64,000 nucleotides of DNA from Malania oleifera (lineage: Eukaryota; Streptophyta; Magnoliopsida; Santalales; Ximeniaceae): the NCBI RefSeq assembly GCF_029873635.1, contig NC_080425.1, positions 47,290,178-47,354,177 of the forward strand. Direction: 5' to 3'. The notes below the pieces were generated by a model. That model searched no databases. It was not told the DNA's origin and was given only the letters and a program-made list of their open reading frames with translations. Below, piece after piece: positions 11,451-21,438 of the stretch. A program made the position numbers and the translations under genes. Numbering within the stretch: position 1 is the stretch's first letter; every line of letters starts with the position of its first letter.

Positions 11451-12774
11451 TTTCTAATTGTAGAGATTATTGTTATTAATTATTATTTGTTAATATCATT
11501 GTTATTCATATAGTCAAAATATATATTATTGAAATTTACAATTATTTACTCTAGTAATATTTTGACATAAGAGGTGACTATAAATTTTCTCACCAATGTA
11601 GATGAATAGCTTGGAATTTTTATTTTGTGCAATTATCACATATTTTAAATTAATTGAATGAACTATGAATCATAATCCTATATAAAATTTGGGTATTTGA
11701 AATATCATGAGAATTGTTGGCACTGCTTGTGAATTATTATCAATTGAAAATATGTCTGAAAATTGGATTTCATTATATAGTAAAATTATAGTCAAATAGA
11801 ATGTAATACTTGATACTGTGCAATATTTGAATTTATGGAGATGACATGGAAAATTTACACATGATTCTCTAAATAAAAATAGATGACACAGAGTGCAAGT
11901 AATTTAAGATTATAAAAGTGGACTGAATTTGCTATTTTTCATTTTTTTTTTATTTTTTGCTTCTATATTGATCCCATTTTGCATAAAGATTTGTTTTTAT
12001 TATTAAAATCCTACTTTCCAATTGAAAAAAAAAACGATTGTGTGTTTTTTAAGTTTTTTGGGTTACCCAAGTTTCAATGTTGTTCTCACTTCCTAACATT
12101 GCAAGTGCATGCTTGGGTATAGTCTATTTTAAAACTATTTTATTAGTTTCTTAAATTTCTTGTCCTTGATATAAATATGTTTTACATTATTTGCGAAGCA
12201 ATATAAATATTGTCAGATTTAGAAATATAGTGAAGTACAACACCTACAATATTATAATAGCTATAATATTATTTAAGATTTTATTATATTTGAGTCAAGT
12301 ATAAAAAATTGTGTATTGAACATTTTATAAGTTTTTGTTCGCTTCCGGTCTTAACTTATATAATGGTAGATACATATGTGCATAAATAAGATAAAACTAT
12401 TGAAATCTACTATTTTTCAGTAGATAACGTTTTAATATTTTGTTCTATTTCATATAGATATAAAAAAAAATATTATCTATTTTTCTCAATTATACAATTA
12501 TGTGATTTTCTTAAGGAACGTAAAATTTATTATATTTATTGTGGGGGTTATTAAAAATGATTTGTTATATTCTATTCATTTGTGGAATAGACATTGGCCA
12601 TAAATATTCAATTGAATTAATATGCTTTGTAATTATTCTAGTATGCTATTAGAGCTGCAACCAGACTTATGTTACGAATTTATTTTATAACTTCTACTTT
12701 GAATCTGACCATGAAATTTGGTAGGCTCATATATAACATATATAGGAACATATGGATTTAATTTGGTGATTTTT
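11451..12774. other. AT-rich intergenic stretch
   Basis: No gene, RNA or recognisable transposon was found. The only structure is a nested inverted repeat at 12065-12118 (ACCCAAG/CTTGGGT outside CAATGTT/AACATTG). The right end is the target site of Gypsy-2. Confidence 0.6.
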
Positions 12775-14582
12775 TGTAAGAACCTGAACAGTGATATATG
12801 AGTTTAATTAATTAAGAGATAATTAAGAGATAGGAGAGATGGTAATTAAATAGGCTTCGTCGACGAAGGTCTTACATTTCTCGTCGACGAAGTTTAGAAG
12901 CTCATCGACGAGGAGAAGCCGAGGGGTTTCGGAAAATCAAAAATCCTAGGCTCGTTGACAAGGCCATCATCTCATCGACGAGCTATCTATATGACCTCGT
13001 CGACGAGGACGCCATTCGTCGACGAGGATGACCGAGTCAAAGGACTATAAAATGATATTTTCATTACTTCTTAGCTAAAAAATCTCATTTTCTCTCTTTA
13101 TCTCTCTAGAAACTTAACCTACTCTCCATCTCTTTAGATTTCTTCGCCATTCATCGCGAGAATCGTTGATCCGAAGTTACCACGAGGATCAAGGAAGGAT
13201 TCTCTACAATATCTATGGATCAAATCTTTGTTTCGGGTGTTTTCGACTTTTAGCCCAAAATCGAGGTAAGACTCGGTTTTCATTTTGTTCCAATAGTTTT
13301 GTAAAGAATGGAGTCATGAGTATATTTTGTACTGTACATTGTAGGTTTTGGAACTCGGTTCGCTGTTTAGGGGCCTTGGAGTTAGGGATTTACCGTTTGG
13401 GGGAAGGTAAGGGAAATTGTGTTTATATCGGTTATTTTTGAAATCAAACTCAGTGGATCAGTGGTCCACGGTCTTGTGTGTGTTTTGATTACTCATTTGG
13501 GAAAATCTGATGGGTAAAATTATGGGTTTTTCATATTACAATTTTGGGAAAAAAGGGGCGATGGGTTGCGTCCCTGATTTTGTTGGAAAACCGTATGTAT
13601 ATGATTATTTATACTGTGTAATAGGGGTGGTCGTGCCTTTACTTTATTTAAACTATATATGTTTGGAAAATCATGATTTTGGATTACCAAATGAGTGTGG
13701 TTTTGTTTGGTTATGTGAGAATGCATGAGTTGTATTTTGGTGAAATAGGAACGGGGTTCTGAATTGTTCCAGGTTTGAAAATCTAGCTTTTGCCGAAGAG
13801 TGTGCAATACCATTAGATCGGTCGGCTTTCGATCTGAAGGGTGTGCGAACACCAGATCTGCACCGATTCAACGCTGATGCTATGCCAGGTTACCTGGGGC
13901 ATCGGCGTTTGCTGAAGGGTGTGAAATATCACCAGACTGCCGGCATTTTCCGAAGGGTGTGAAATATCACCAGATTGCCGATTTTTATCGAAGGGTGTGA
14001 AATACCACCAGACAGTTTGGTTTCGAGCTGAAGGGTGTGACGACACGAGATTGTATTGCTTGTTTTGTGAAAATACTGGAACTGGTTTTGACTGTTGAAC
14101 TATGCATGTTAGTATGTCATGATAACACTCATATATCACACACCGGTATAACCTGTATTCTTCCTTACTGAGAGGTGTCTCACCCCTACTGTACGTACAT
14201 ATTTTTCAGGTCCTTTGGGTAATCAGAACTAGCGTCCTTGTATGGGAGCGTAGTGGTCGGTGTACTGCGGACAGTACTTGGGTAAGTACTAGGACGGTAT
14301 CGGGTGGTCCTTTGTGGTTTTGGGTTAACACCCAAGTTTTGTATTGTCTTATGGACCTGGATTTCCTTTTTGTATAGACTCTAGTATGGTACAAATTATG
14401 TATAGAATGACCTCTTTCCGCTGCGTATGTTCTGTTGTATATGGATGTGTATAGGGCGCCTGGGAACCCCATGGGATCGAACCCTCATTCATTGTTCTAT
14501 GTATGAATATTTTGTATGATACAAGGATAGGTTAGGTTACTAATTCACCCCTCGGTCCCATTACAGGGTTCGCAGCGTGACA
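12775..14582 (+). repeat. 5' LTR of Gypsy-2 (1808 bp)
   Basis: Starts TGTAAGAACC and ends GCGTGACA. It holds CGTCGACGA palindromes at 12858-13028, a TATA box CTATAAAAT near 13043, a CT-rich stretch (13085-13140), a donor CGAG|GTAAGAC at 13266, degenerate repeats around GAAGGGTGTGAAATA (13795-14045), the TGAGAGGTGTCTCA hairpin at 14169-14182 and an acceptor TTTTTCAG|G ending at 14209. Confidence 0.94.
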
Positions 14583-14585
14583 GCT

Positions 14586-14597
14586 TGGTATCAGAGC
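14586..14597 (+). other. Primer-binding site of Gypsy-2
   Basis: TGGTATCAGAGC, a perfect complement of the initiator Met-tRNA 3' end, 3 nt after the LTR. Confidence 0.95.
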
Positions 14598-14910
14598 TAA
14601 CCAGGTTGTTAGGTTTTGTAGACTTGGTTAGACTTAGCTGTGAGTACATACCAGAGTATAGGATGTTGGATGTGGGTAGAGTTGGTTGAGGATTGTTCCG
14701 TTGCTAGACCGGGACTTATTGGTGGTATTTTGTGTTTTTCCTAGATTGACGATTTCAGTAAAGGCAAGGCAGACCATTGATGACTTTCGTGTCGGTGTGA
14801 TAGGATAGACCTGGACTTGGCAGGGAGTAGTTAACACAATTTGTTGTAGATATTTATGTTAACTGTGCGTGTTGTAGGAGTCTTGATAGAAATCCTATTG
14901 TGTTTTAAGA

Positions 14911-15840
14911 ATGAAGCCCAAGGATAACGACTTGGAAAGTGGCTCCGAGGAGATTGCGAGTGATGAGTCTCCGTCTGTGCCTCGAGGTTTGACGAGGCAG
15001 GTTTTGCGGGAGATCAGGCGGCGTGTTAAGAGACACGAACGCTCTCCTACTACTGCAGGGTGCACCATTGAGAGGTTCACGTGCATGCATCTTCTGACGT
15101 TCTCTGGTGGACATGACCCAACGATAGCTGAGGACTGGGTTGAAAAGACCGAGAGGATCTTGGAAGTTCTACACTGCACGGATAGACAGGGAGTCCTCTA
15201 CACTACCTTCCAGTTATCTGGGGAGGCGGGTCGATGGTGGATTGCAGTGAATCTGCTGGAGAAGTAGAGGGACAGTCCTAAGGAGATGACGTGAATCCGT
15301 TTCAAGGAGGTGTTCTTCAACAGATACTTCCCGGCTTCTGTACATGATGCGAAGGTGGATGAGTTTTCTGCTCTGACCCAGAGGAGTATGTTGGTGCAGG
15401 GGTACACTGCTCGGTATATAGAGTTTTCCCGATTTGTGCCATGCTTGATCTTGAACGAGTACGAGGAGACTCGGAGGTTCGAGAAGGGTCTGAGGAAGGA
15501 TATCCGCAAATTAGTGGGTATGCTTCAGATTCGTGAATTCTTGGTATTGTTAGATAAAGCCACTGTGATTGAGACTGGTATCCGAGAGGACAAGGTGGAT
15601 TAGGAGCCGAAGAAGAGGCTAGTACCTTCTGGTTCTTAGTCTGGATCTCTGCAAGGATCATGGGAAAAGAGGAATAGGGGCTCGGGTTACCGTCAAAATA
15701 TCGAGCACCAGGGTTCTCAGGTGGATCAGTCGCGTGATCGTTGTGTCAGATGCCACGAGTGGCATGACGGTGCATGTCAGTCATTTGGGGGCAACTGCTA
15801 CAATTGTGGCCAGTCAGGTCATATAGTTCGGGATTGTCAG
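14911..15840 (+). pseudogene. Gypsy-2 gag remnant with two zinc knuckles
   Basis: Capsid/nucleocapsid protein of the element. The ATG at 14911 follows a leader of about 310 nt after the PBS. The open frame 14911-15267 has an acidic N-terminus, then [16 protein letters not shown] and [11 protein letters not shown], and ends at TAG 15265-15267 where relatives have Gln. The frame continues at 15310-15603 (FFNRYFPASVHDAKV and so on) and stops again near 15601. Two knuckle-like blocks, CVRCHEWHDGAC (about 15745) and CYNCGQSGHIVRDC (about 15795), follow. At least three stops make it non-functional. Confidence 0.88.
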
Positions 15841-15944
15841 GTGCCAAAGAGGGGTACGCCCTCTTTGAGTTAGAATCAGGGAAGTAATTAGGTATCCTAG
15901 AGGACATACCAGGCGAATACAACTCTGGCACGAGTGTAATCGCT

Positions 15945-16366
15945 TACCCTAGTGGATGCTGAGCATGCGGGGAATGTGGTGACAGGTATTATGATGTTTC
16001 TTTTAAATAGAGCTGTGGTTTTATTTGATTCGGGTGCAACCCCACTCCTTTATATCTATTAATTTTGTGAAACTCTATGGGGTGGAGACCCAAGTCATGG
16101 ATGGAGTATTATCTGTAGCCACACCATCTGGGAGTATATCATTCTGTAGAAGGATGTTGGAAGACTGCCCAGTGGTAATCCAAGGGAAGCTGTTACCGAC
16201 AAATTTGGTAGTTTACGATATATCGGGGTTTGATATTATCCTGGGGATGGATTGGTTATTCTCTAGTTATGCTGTGATCGACTGTCATAGGAAGGTGGTA
16301 ATGGTTAGACCTCCTGGGGAGCAAGGGTATGAGTTTGTGGGATTGTGTGTGTGTTCGACGCCATAG
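15945..16366 (+). pseudogene. Gypsy-2 aspartic protease remnant
   Basis: Protease domain that would cut the Gag-Pol polyprotein. The active site VLFDSGAT is at about 16018-16041. A frameshift directly after it moves the rest of the domain into the frame 16025-16366, with GVLSVATPSGSI and FDIILGMDWLFSSYAVIDC, the usual C-terminal protease block. The frameshift is the main lesion. Confidence 0.85.
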
Positions 16367-17758
16367 CTTCTATCAGCATTGCGGGCGAGGAGGTTACTCT
16401 TGGACGGGTGTCAGGGGTACCTAGCTTGTGTGAAGGAACCGTCACGGGATGAGTTGAGGCTTGAGGATATTCAGGTAGTCAGCGAGTTCCCGGATGTGTT
16501 TACATATGATTTACCCAGTTTACCTCTGGATCGTGAGGTGGAGTTCACAATAGAGTTGCTGCCTGGCAAGGCACCGATCTCTAAAGCTCCATACTGGATG
16601 GCTCCAACAGAACTTCTGGAGTTGAAGGAGCAGTTGCAGGAATTATTGGACAAGGGCTTCATTTGACCGAGTGCTTCGCCCTGGGGAGCTCCAGTATTGT
16701 TTGTGAAGAAGAAGGACGGGTCGATGCGTATGTGCATTGATTACCGCAAGATTAACAAGGTGACTGTGAAGAATCACTATACTTTGCCTCGTATAGATGA
16801 TCTCTTTGACCAGTTGCAAGGTACACGGGTCTTTTCGAAAATTGACCTACTATCAGGGTATCATTAGGTAAGGGTTCGATTTGAAGATGTTGCCAAGACT
16901 ACTTTCTAAACCAGATATGACCACTACGAGTTTTTGGTTATGCCATTTGGGTTGACCAATGCTCCAGCAGTGTTCATGGATCTGATGAACAGGGTTTTCC
17001 ATGAGTACCTGGACTAGTTCGTAGTTGTATTCATTGATGATATTCTGGTATACTCGAGGAGTATGGAAGAGCATGAGAACCATCTGAGGTTAGTATTACA
17101 GATTCTGCAGGAGAAGAAGTTGTATGCTAAATTAAAGAAGTATGAATTCTGGTCGAATCAGGTAGCATTCTTAGGTCATGTGGTGATTGGTGATGGTATA
17201 TCAGTGGATCCTAGACAGATCGAAGCTATGGTTGACTGGGTAAGGCCGAACAATGTGCAAGAGGTTCGGAGTTTTTTAGGACTGGAGGGTTATTATCGTC
17301 AGTTCGTGGAAGCGTTTTCTAAGTTGTCTAGACCTCTGACTCGATTGACTAGGAAGGGGGTGAAGTTTGAGTGGACTAGTGATTTCGAGCAGTGCTTTCA
17401 GGAATTGAAGCACTGGCTAGTTACTGCTTCGATTTTGACTATTCCTTCGGGGGATGACGATTTTTTGATCTATAGCGACACATCTCTGAAAGGTCTGGGA
17501 TGTGTGCTTATGCAGCAGGGTAAGGTAATAACTTATGCTTCTCAGCAATTGAAAGATTATGAGAAGAATTACCCTACGCATGATCTGGAGTTGGCTGCTA
17601 TTGTATATGCACTTAAGATCTGGCGACATTATCTATATGGTGTGCAATGCGAGATTTTCACTGACCACAAAAGACTCAGGTACTTTTTCACGCAAAAGGA
17701 GTTGAATATGAGGTCGAGATGGTGGTTTGAGTTGATCAAGGACTACAATTGTACATGA
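16367..17758 (+). pseudogene. Gypsy-2 reverse transcriptase and RNase H remnant
   Basis: RT blocks in order: DREVEFTIELLPG (about 16530), [20 protein letters not shown] (about 16690), [13 protein letters not shown] (about 16785), the catalytic FIDD at 17030-17041, VAFLGHVV and [13 protein letters not shown]. RNase H follows: [11 protein letters not shown] (about 17470), [20 protein letters not shown] (about 17570) and [11 protein letters not shown] (about 17655), keeping the expected Asp/Glu/Asp residues. Stops at 16664 (TGA), 16865 and 17015 (TAG) sit where relatives have Arg or Gln. From 17063 to 17758 the frame is open for 231 codons. Confidence 0.9.
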
Positions 17759-19361
17759 GTTATCACCCGAGGAAAGCTAATGTGGTAGCCGATGCATTGA
17801 GTCAGAAATCGGATCATGTGGCAGTATCTGCAGTTGTGACTCAGCATCACATCAGACGGGATCTAGAGAGCTCAGGTATAGAGTTGGTGCATGGTGATCA
17901 TCAGACTTTCCTTGCTAGCTTGGTAATCCAACTAACTTTGTTTGACCATATAAAAATCGCGCAGGCTAGTGATATGGAGTTGGCAGAGGTTATGGAAAAG
18001 GTACAACAGGGATTGGCTACAAAGTTCAACATCTCTAAGGGAGGTGTGTTGAGGTTTGGGACCAGGTTATGTGTTCCGAATGATGATGAGATCAGAAGGA
18101 CGATTCTGGAGGAAGCGTATCATTCATTATATACGGTACATCCTGGTAGTACAAAGATGTATCAAGATTTGCGCGAGACCTTCTGGTGGAGTGATATGAA
18201 GAGGCATATTGCTCAGTTCATGGAGCAGTGTCTGACGTTTCAGCAGGTGAAAGATGAACATCAGAGGCTAACAGGGCCGTTGCAACCTTTGCCTATTCCG
18301 GTGTGGAAATGGGAGCATATTTCCATGAACTTTGTGACCGGATTGCCACCAACTCTTCATGGGTAGAATGCTATTTGGGTGATCATGGACAGATTGATGA
18401 AATTTGCTCATTTCATACTGATGAAGGTTAGCTACGTTGTGAGTAGGTTAGCCGACCTATATGTACATGAGATAGTTCAGATGCACGGGGTACTGGTGTC
18501 CATTGTATAAGATCGGGACCCGAGGTTTACTTATCAATTTTGAACGATCTTGTAGGAAGTGTTGGGGACGAAGCTTACTTTCAGCACAGCGTTCCACCCC
18601 CATACTAATGGACAGTCGGAGAGGACAATGCAGATCTTGGAAGATATGTTGCAAGCTTGTGTGTTAGATTTCGGTGGTAGCAGGATACAGTTTATGCCAC
18701 TAGTAGAGTTCGCCTATAACAATAGCTTCTAAGCTAGCATTGGGATGGCACCATTCAAGGCTTTGTATGGTCGGAGGTGTCGATATCCTCTATATTGGAG
18801 TGAGGTTGGTGAAAGTCAGGTGTTAGGACCTGAACTTGTGCAGCAGGCATTTGAGAAGGTGGGTTTGATCCGGGAGAGGATTAAATTAGCTCAGAGTCAG
18901 TAGAAGAGTTACGCAGATGTTCGCCGCCGTGAATTAGAGTTCGAGGTGGGGGGTAAGGTATTTCTGAGAATCACTTCGATGAAAGGGGTGATAAGATTTG
19001 GGAAAAAGGGCAAGCTGAGCCGAGGTACATCGAACCATTCGAGGTTCTTGAGTGAGTGGGTCTGATAGCCTACAGGATTGCACTACCCTCAGCACTCTCA
19101 AGAATCCACGACGTGTTTCACGTATCCATGTTGAGAAGGTACGTGTTGGATCCTTCGAATGTTATTAGCTACGAGGATGTGGAGATTGGGGATAATTTAG
19201 TGTATGAGGAGATACCAGTTCAGATTTTGGACCGTAAAGTTCAGAAGCTTTTTACCAAAGATATACCATTAGTGAAGGTATTGTGGCGGAACCACGAGGT
19301 CGAGGAAGCTTCTTGGGAACTAGAAACGGAAATACGCAAGAAGTATCAACAAATATTTTAA
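17759..19361 (+). pseudogene. Gypsy-2 integrase with chromodomain-like C-terminus, remnant
   Basis: The frame shifts near 17755. The zinc-binding block has HPGSTKMYQDLRETFWW and CLTFQQVK, where Phe (18238-18240) replaces the last zinc Cys. The core reads MNFVTGLP, with Asn (18328-18330) where the first catalytic Asp is expected. The DRDPRF block (about 18510) and QSERTMQILEDML (about 18615) are kept. Stops lie at 18364, 18730 and 18901. The tail (19056-19361) has HDVFHVSMLRRYV and ends with KVLWRNHEVEEASWELETEI, the chromodomain-like end typical of chromoviruses. Integration activity would be lost. Confidence 0.88.
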
Positions 19362-19582
19362 GTTGTGTATGTTACCCTACTTGTATTGGAATAGGTGGTT
19401 GGTCTTGGGGAGTGTGTATTGTGAACTCCTGAGACGATTGTGTATGTAACCACGATATTCCTTCGCCATAAGTGAGGGTATGTATGTGTTGTGATGGGGC
19501 TGCGTATTAGTAGTCGCCAGTTTCTTTCTAGAATTGCGTATATGTATTTGATTGTATGTTTGAGTTGTGAATGAGAGATGGC

Positions 19583-19619
19583 AAATTTCGAGGACGAAAT
19601 TTTTGTAAGGAGGGGAGGT
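19583..19619 (+). other. Inverted repeat and polypurine tract before the Gypsy-2 3' LTR
   Basis: A perfect 20-nt foldback, AAATTTCG-AGGA-CGAAATTT, lies at 19583-19602. It is followed by the purine-rich AAGGAGGGGAGG, which primes plus-strand DNA, directly before the LTR at 19620. The same foldback precedes the Gypsy-4 LTR (62793-62812), and a decayed copy precedes the Gypsy-3 LTR (from 53412). Confidence 0.85.
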
Positions 19620-21433
19620 TGTAAGAACCTAAACCGTGATATATGGGTTTAATTAATTAAGAGAGGGGCGAGATGGTAATTAAACATGCTTCGTTGACGA
19701 AGCCATAGTTTGTCGACGAAGGCCTTACATTTCTCGTCGATGAGGTTCAAAGGCTTGTTGACGAGGATAAGCCGAGGGGTTTTGGAAAATCAGAAATCTC
19801 AGGCTCGTCGACGAGGTCATCATCTCGTTAAGGAGCTATCTATATGACCTCATTGACGAGGTCGACAAGGATGGTAGAGTCAAAGGGCTATAAAGTGATA
19901 TTTTCATTACTTTTTAGCTAAGAAATCTCATTCTCTCTCTCTATCTCTCTAGAAACTTAACCTACTCTCCATCTCTCTAGATTTCTTCACCATTCGTTGC
20001 GAGAATCGTTGATCCGAAGTTACCACGAGGATCAAGGAAGGATTCTCTATAATATCTATGGATCGGATCTTCGTTTCGGGTGTTTTTGGGTTTTAGCCCA
20101 AAATCGAGGTAAAGCTTGATTTTCATTTCTGTTCTAGTAGTTTTGTAGAGAATGGAGTCGTGAGTATATTATGTACTGTACATTGTAGGTTTTGGAACTT
20201 GGTTCGCTGTTTAGGGGCCTTAGAGTTCGGGATTTACCGTTTGGGGGAAGGTAAGGGAAATTGTGTTTATATCGGTTATTTTTGAAATCAAACTCAGTGG
20301 ATCTGTGGTCCACGGTCTTGTATGTGTTTTGATTACTCATTTGGGAAAATCTGACGGGTAAAATTATGGGTTTTTCATTTTACAGTTTTGGGAAAAAGGG
20401 GGCGACGGGTTGCATCCCTGGTTTTGTTGGAAAATCGTATGTATATGATGATTTATATTGTGTAATAGGGGTGGCCGTGCCTTGACTTTATTTAAACTAC
20501 ATATGTTTGGAAAATCATGATTTTGGATTACCAAATGAGTGTGGTTTTGTTTGGTTATGTGAGCATGCATGAGTTGTATTTTGGTGAAATAGGAACGGGG
20601 TTTCGAATTGTTCTGGGTTTGAAAATTTGGCTTTTGTCGAAGAGTGCGCAATACCACTAGATCGGCCGGCTTTTGATCTGAAGGGTGTGCGAACACCATA
20701 TCTACACCGGTTCAATGCTGATGTTATGCCAGGTTACCAAGGGCACCGACGTTTGCCGAAAGGTGTGAAATATCACTAGACTGCCGGCATTTTCCGAAGG
20801 GTGTGAAATATCACCAAATTGCCGGTTTTTACCGAATGGTGTGAAATACCACCAGACAGTTCGGCTTCGAGCCGAAGGGTGTGACGACACCAGAGTGTAT
20901 TGCTTGTTTTGTGAAAATAGTGGAACTGATTTTGACTGTTTTTTCTGTTGAATTATGCATGTTAGTATGTCATGATAACACTCATATGCCACACACCGAT
21001 ATAACCTGTATTTCCCTTACTGAGAGGTGTCTCACCCCTACTGTACGTACATATTTTTCAGGTCTTTCGGGTAACCAGAACTAGCGTCCTTGTGTGGGAG
21101 CATAGTGGTCAGTGTACTGCGGACAGTACTTGCGTAAGTACTAGGATGGTATCGGGTGGTCCTTTGTGGTTTTGGGTTGACACCTGGGTTTTGTATTGTC
21201 TTATGGACCTGAATTTCCTTTTTGTATAGACTCTGGTATGATACATATTATGTATAGAATGACCTTCTTTCGTTGCGTATATTCTGTTTTATATGGATGT
21301 GTATAGGGTGCCTGGGAACACCACGGGGTCGGACCTTCATTCATTGTCCTGTATATGACATTTTGTATGATACAGAGACAAGTTAGGTTACTAATTCACC
21401 CCTAGGTTCCATTACTGAGTTCGAGGCGTGACA
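19620..21433 (+). repeat. 3' LTR of Gypsy-2 (1814 bp)
   Basis: Aligns along its whole length with 12775-14582. Same module order: palindromes 19688-19865, TATA near 19888, donor-like GAG|GTAAAG at 20109, hairpin 21021-21034, acceptor TTTTTCAG|G ending at 21061, end GCGTGACA at 21433. Several CGTCGACGA motifs seen in the 5' LTR are here GTTGACGA or CATTGACGA, as expected of CpG decay. Confidence 0.94.
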
Positions 21434-21438
21434 TTTTT

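Larger units (their letters stand above)
12775..21433 (+). mobile_element. Gypsy-2: full-length Ty3/gypsy chromovirus, TSD TTTTT
   Basis: A complete 8659-bp element: LTR 12775-14582, PBS 14586-14597, gag, zinc knuckles, protease, RT, RNase H, integrase with chromodomain-like tail, polypurine tract, LTR 19620-21433. TTTTT flanks both ends (12770-12774 and 21434-21438), a weak but consistent duplication. The LTRs differ at many sites, often C/T or G/A at CpG, so it is an old insertion. The gene order (integrase after RT), Met-tRNA PBS and C-terminal KVLWRNHEVEEASWE block place it with chromoviruses, probably Tekay/Del. All coding parts are broken. Confidence 0.95.

Noticed and set aside
13510-13728. 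72-codon ORF in the Gypsy-2 LTR, with a similar stretch in LTR2
   Set aside because: It lies in the non-coding LTR, and the LTR2 copy does not keep the frame.
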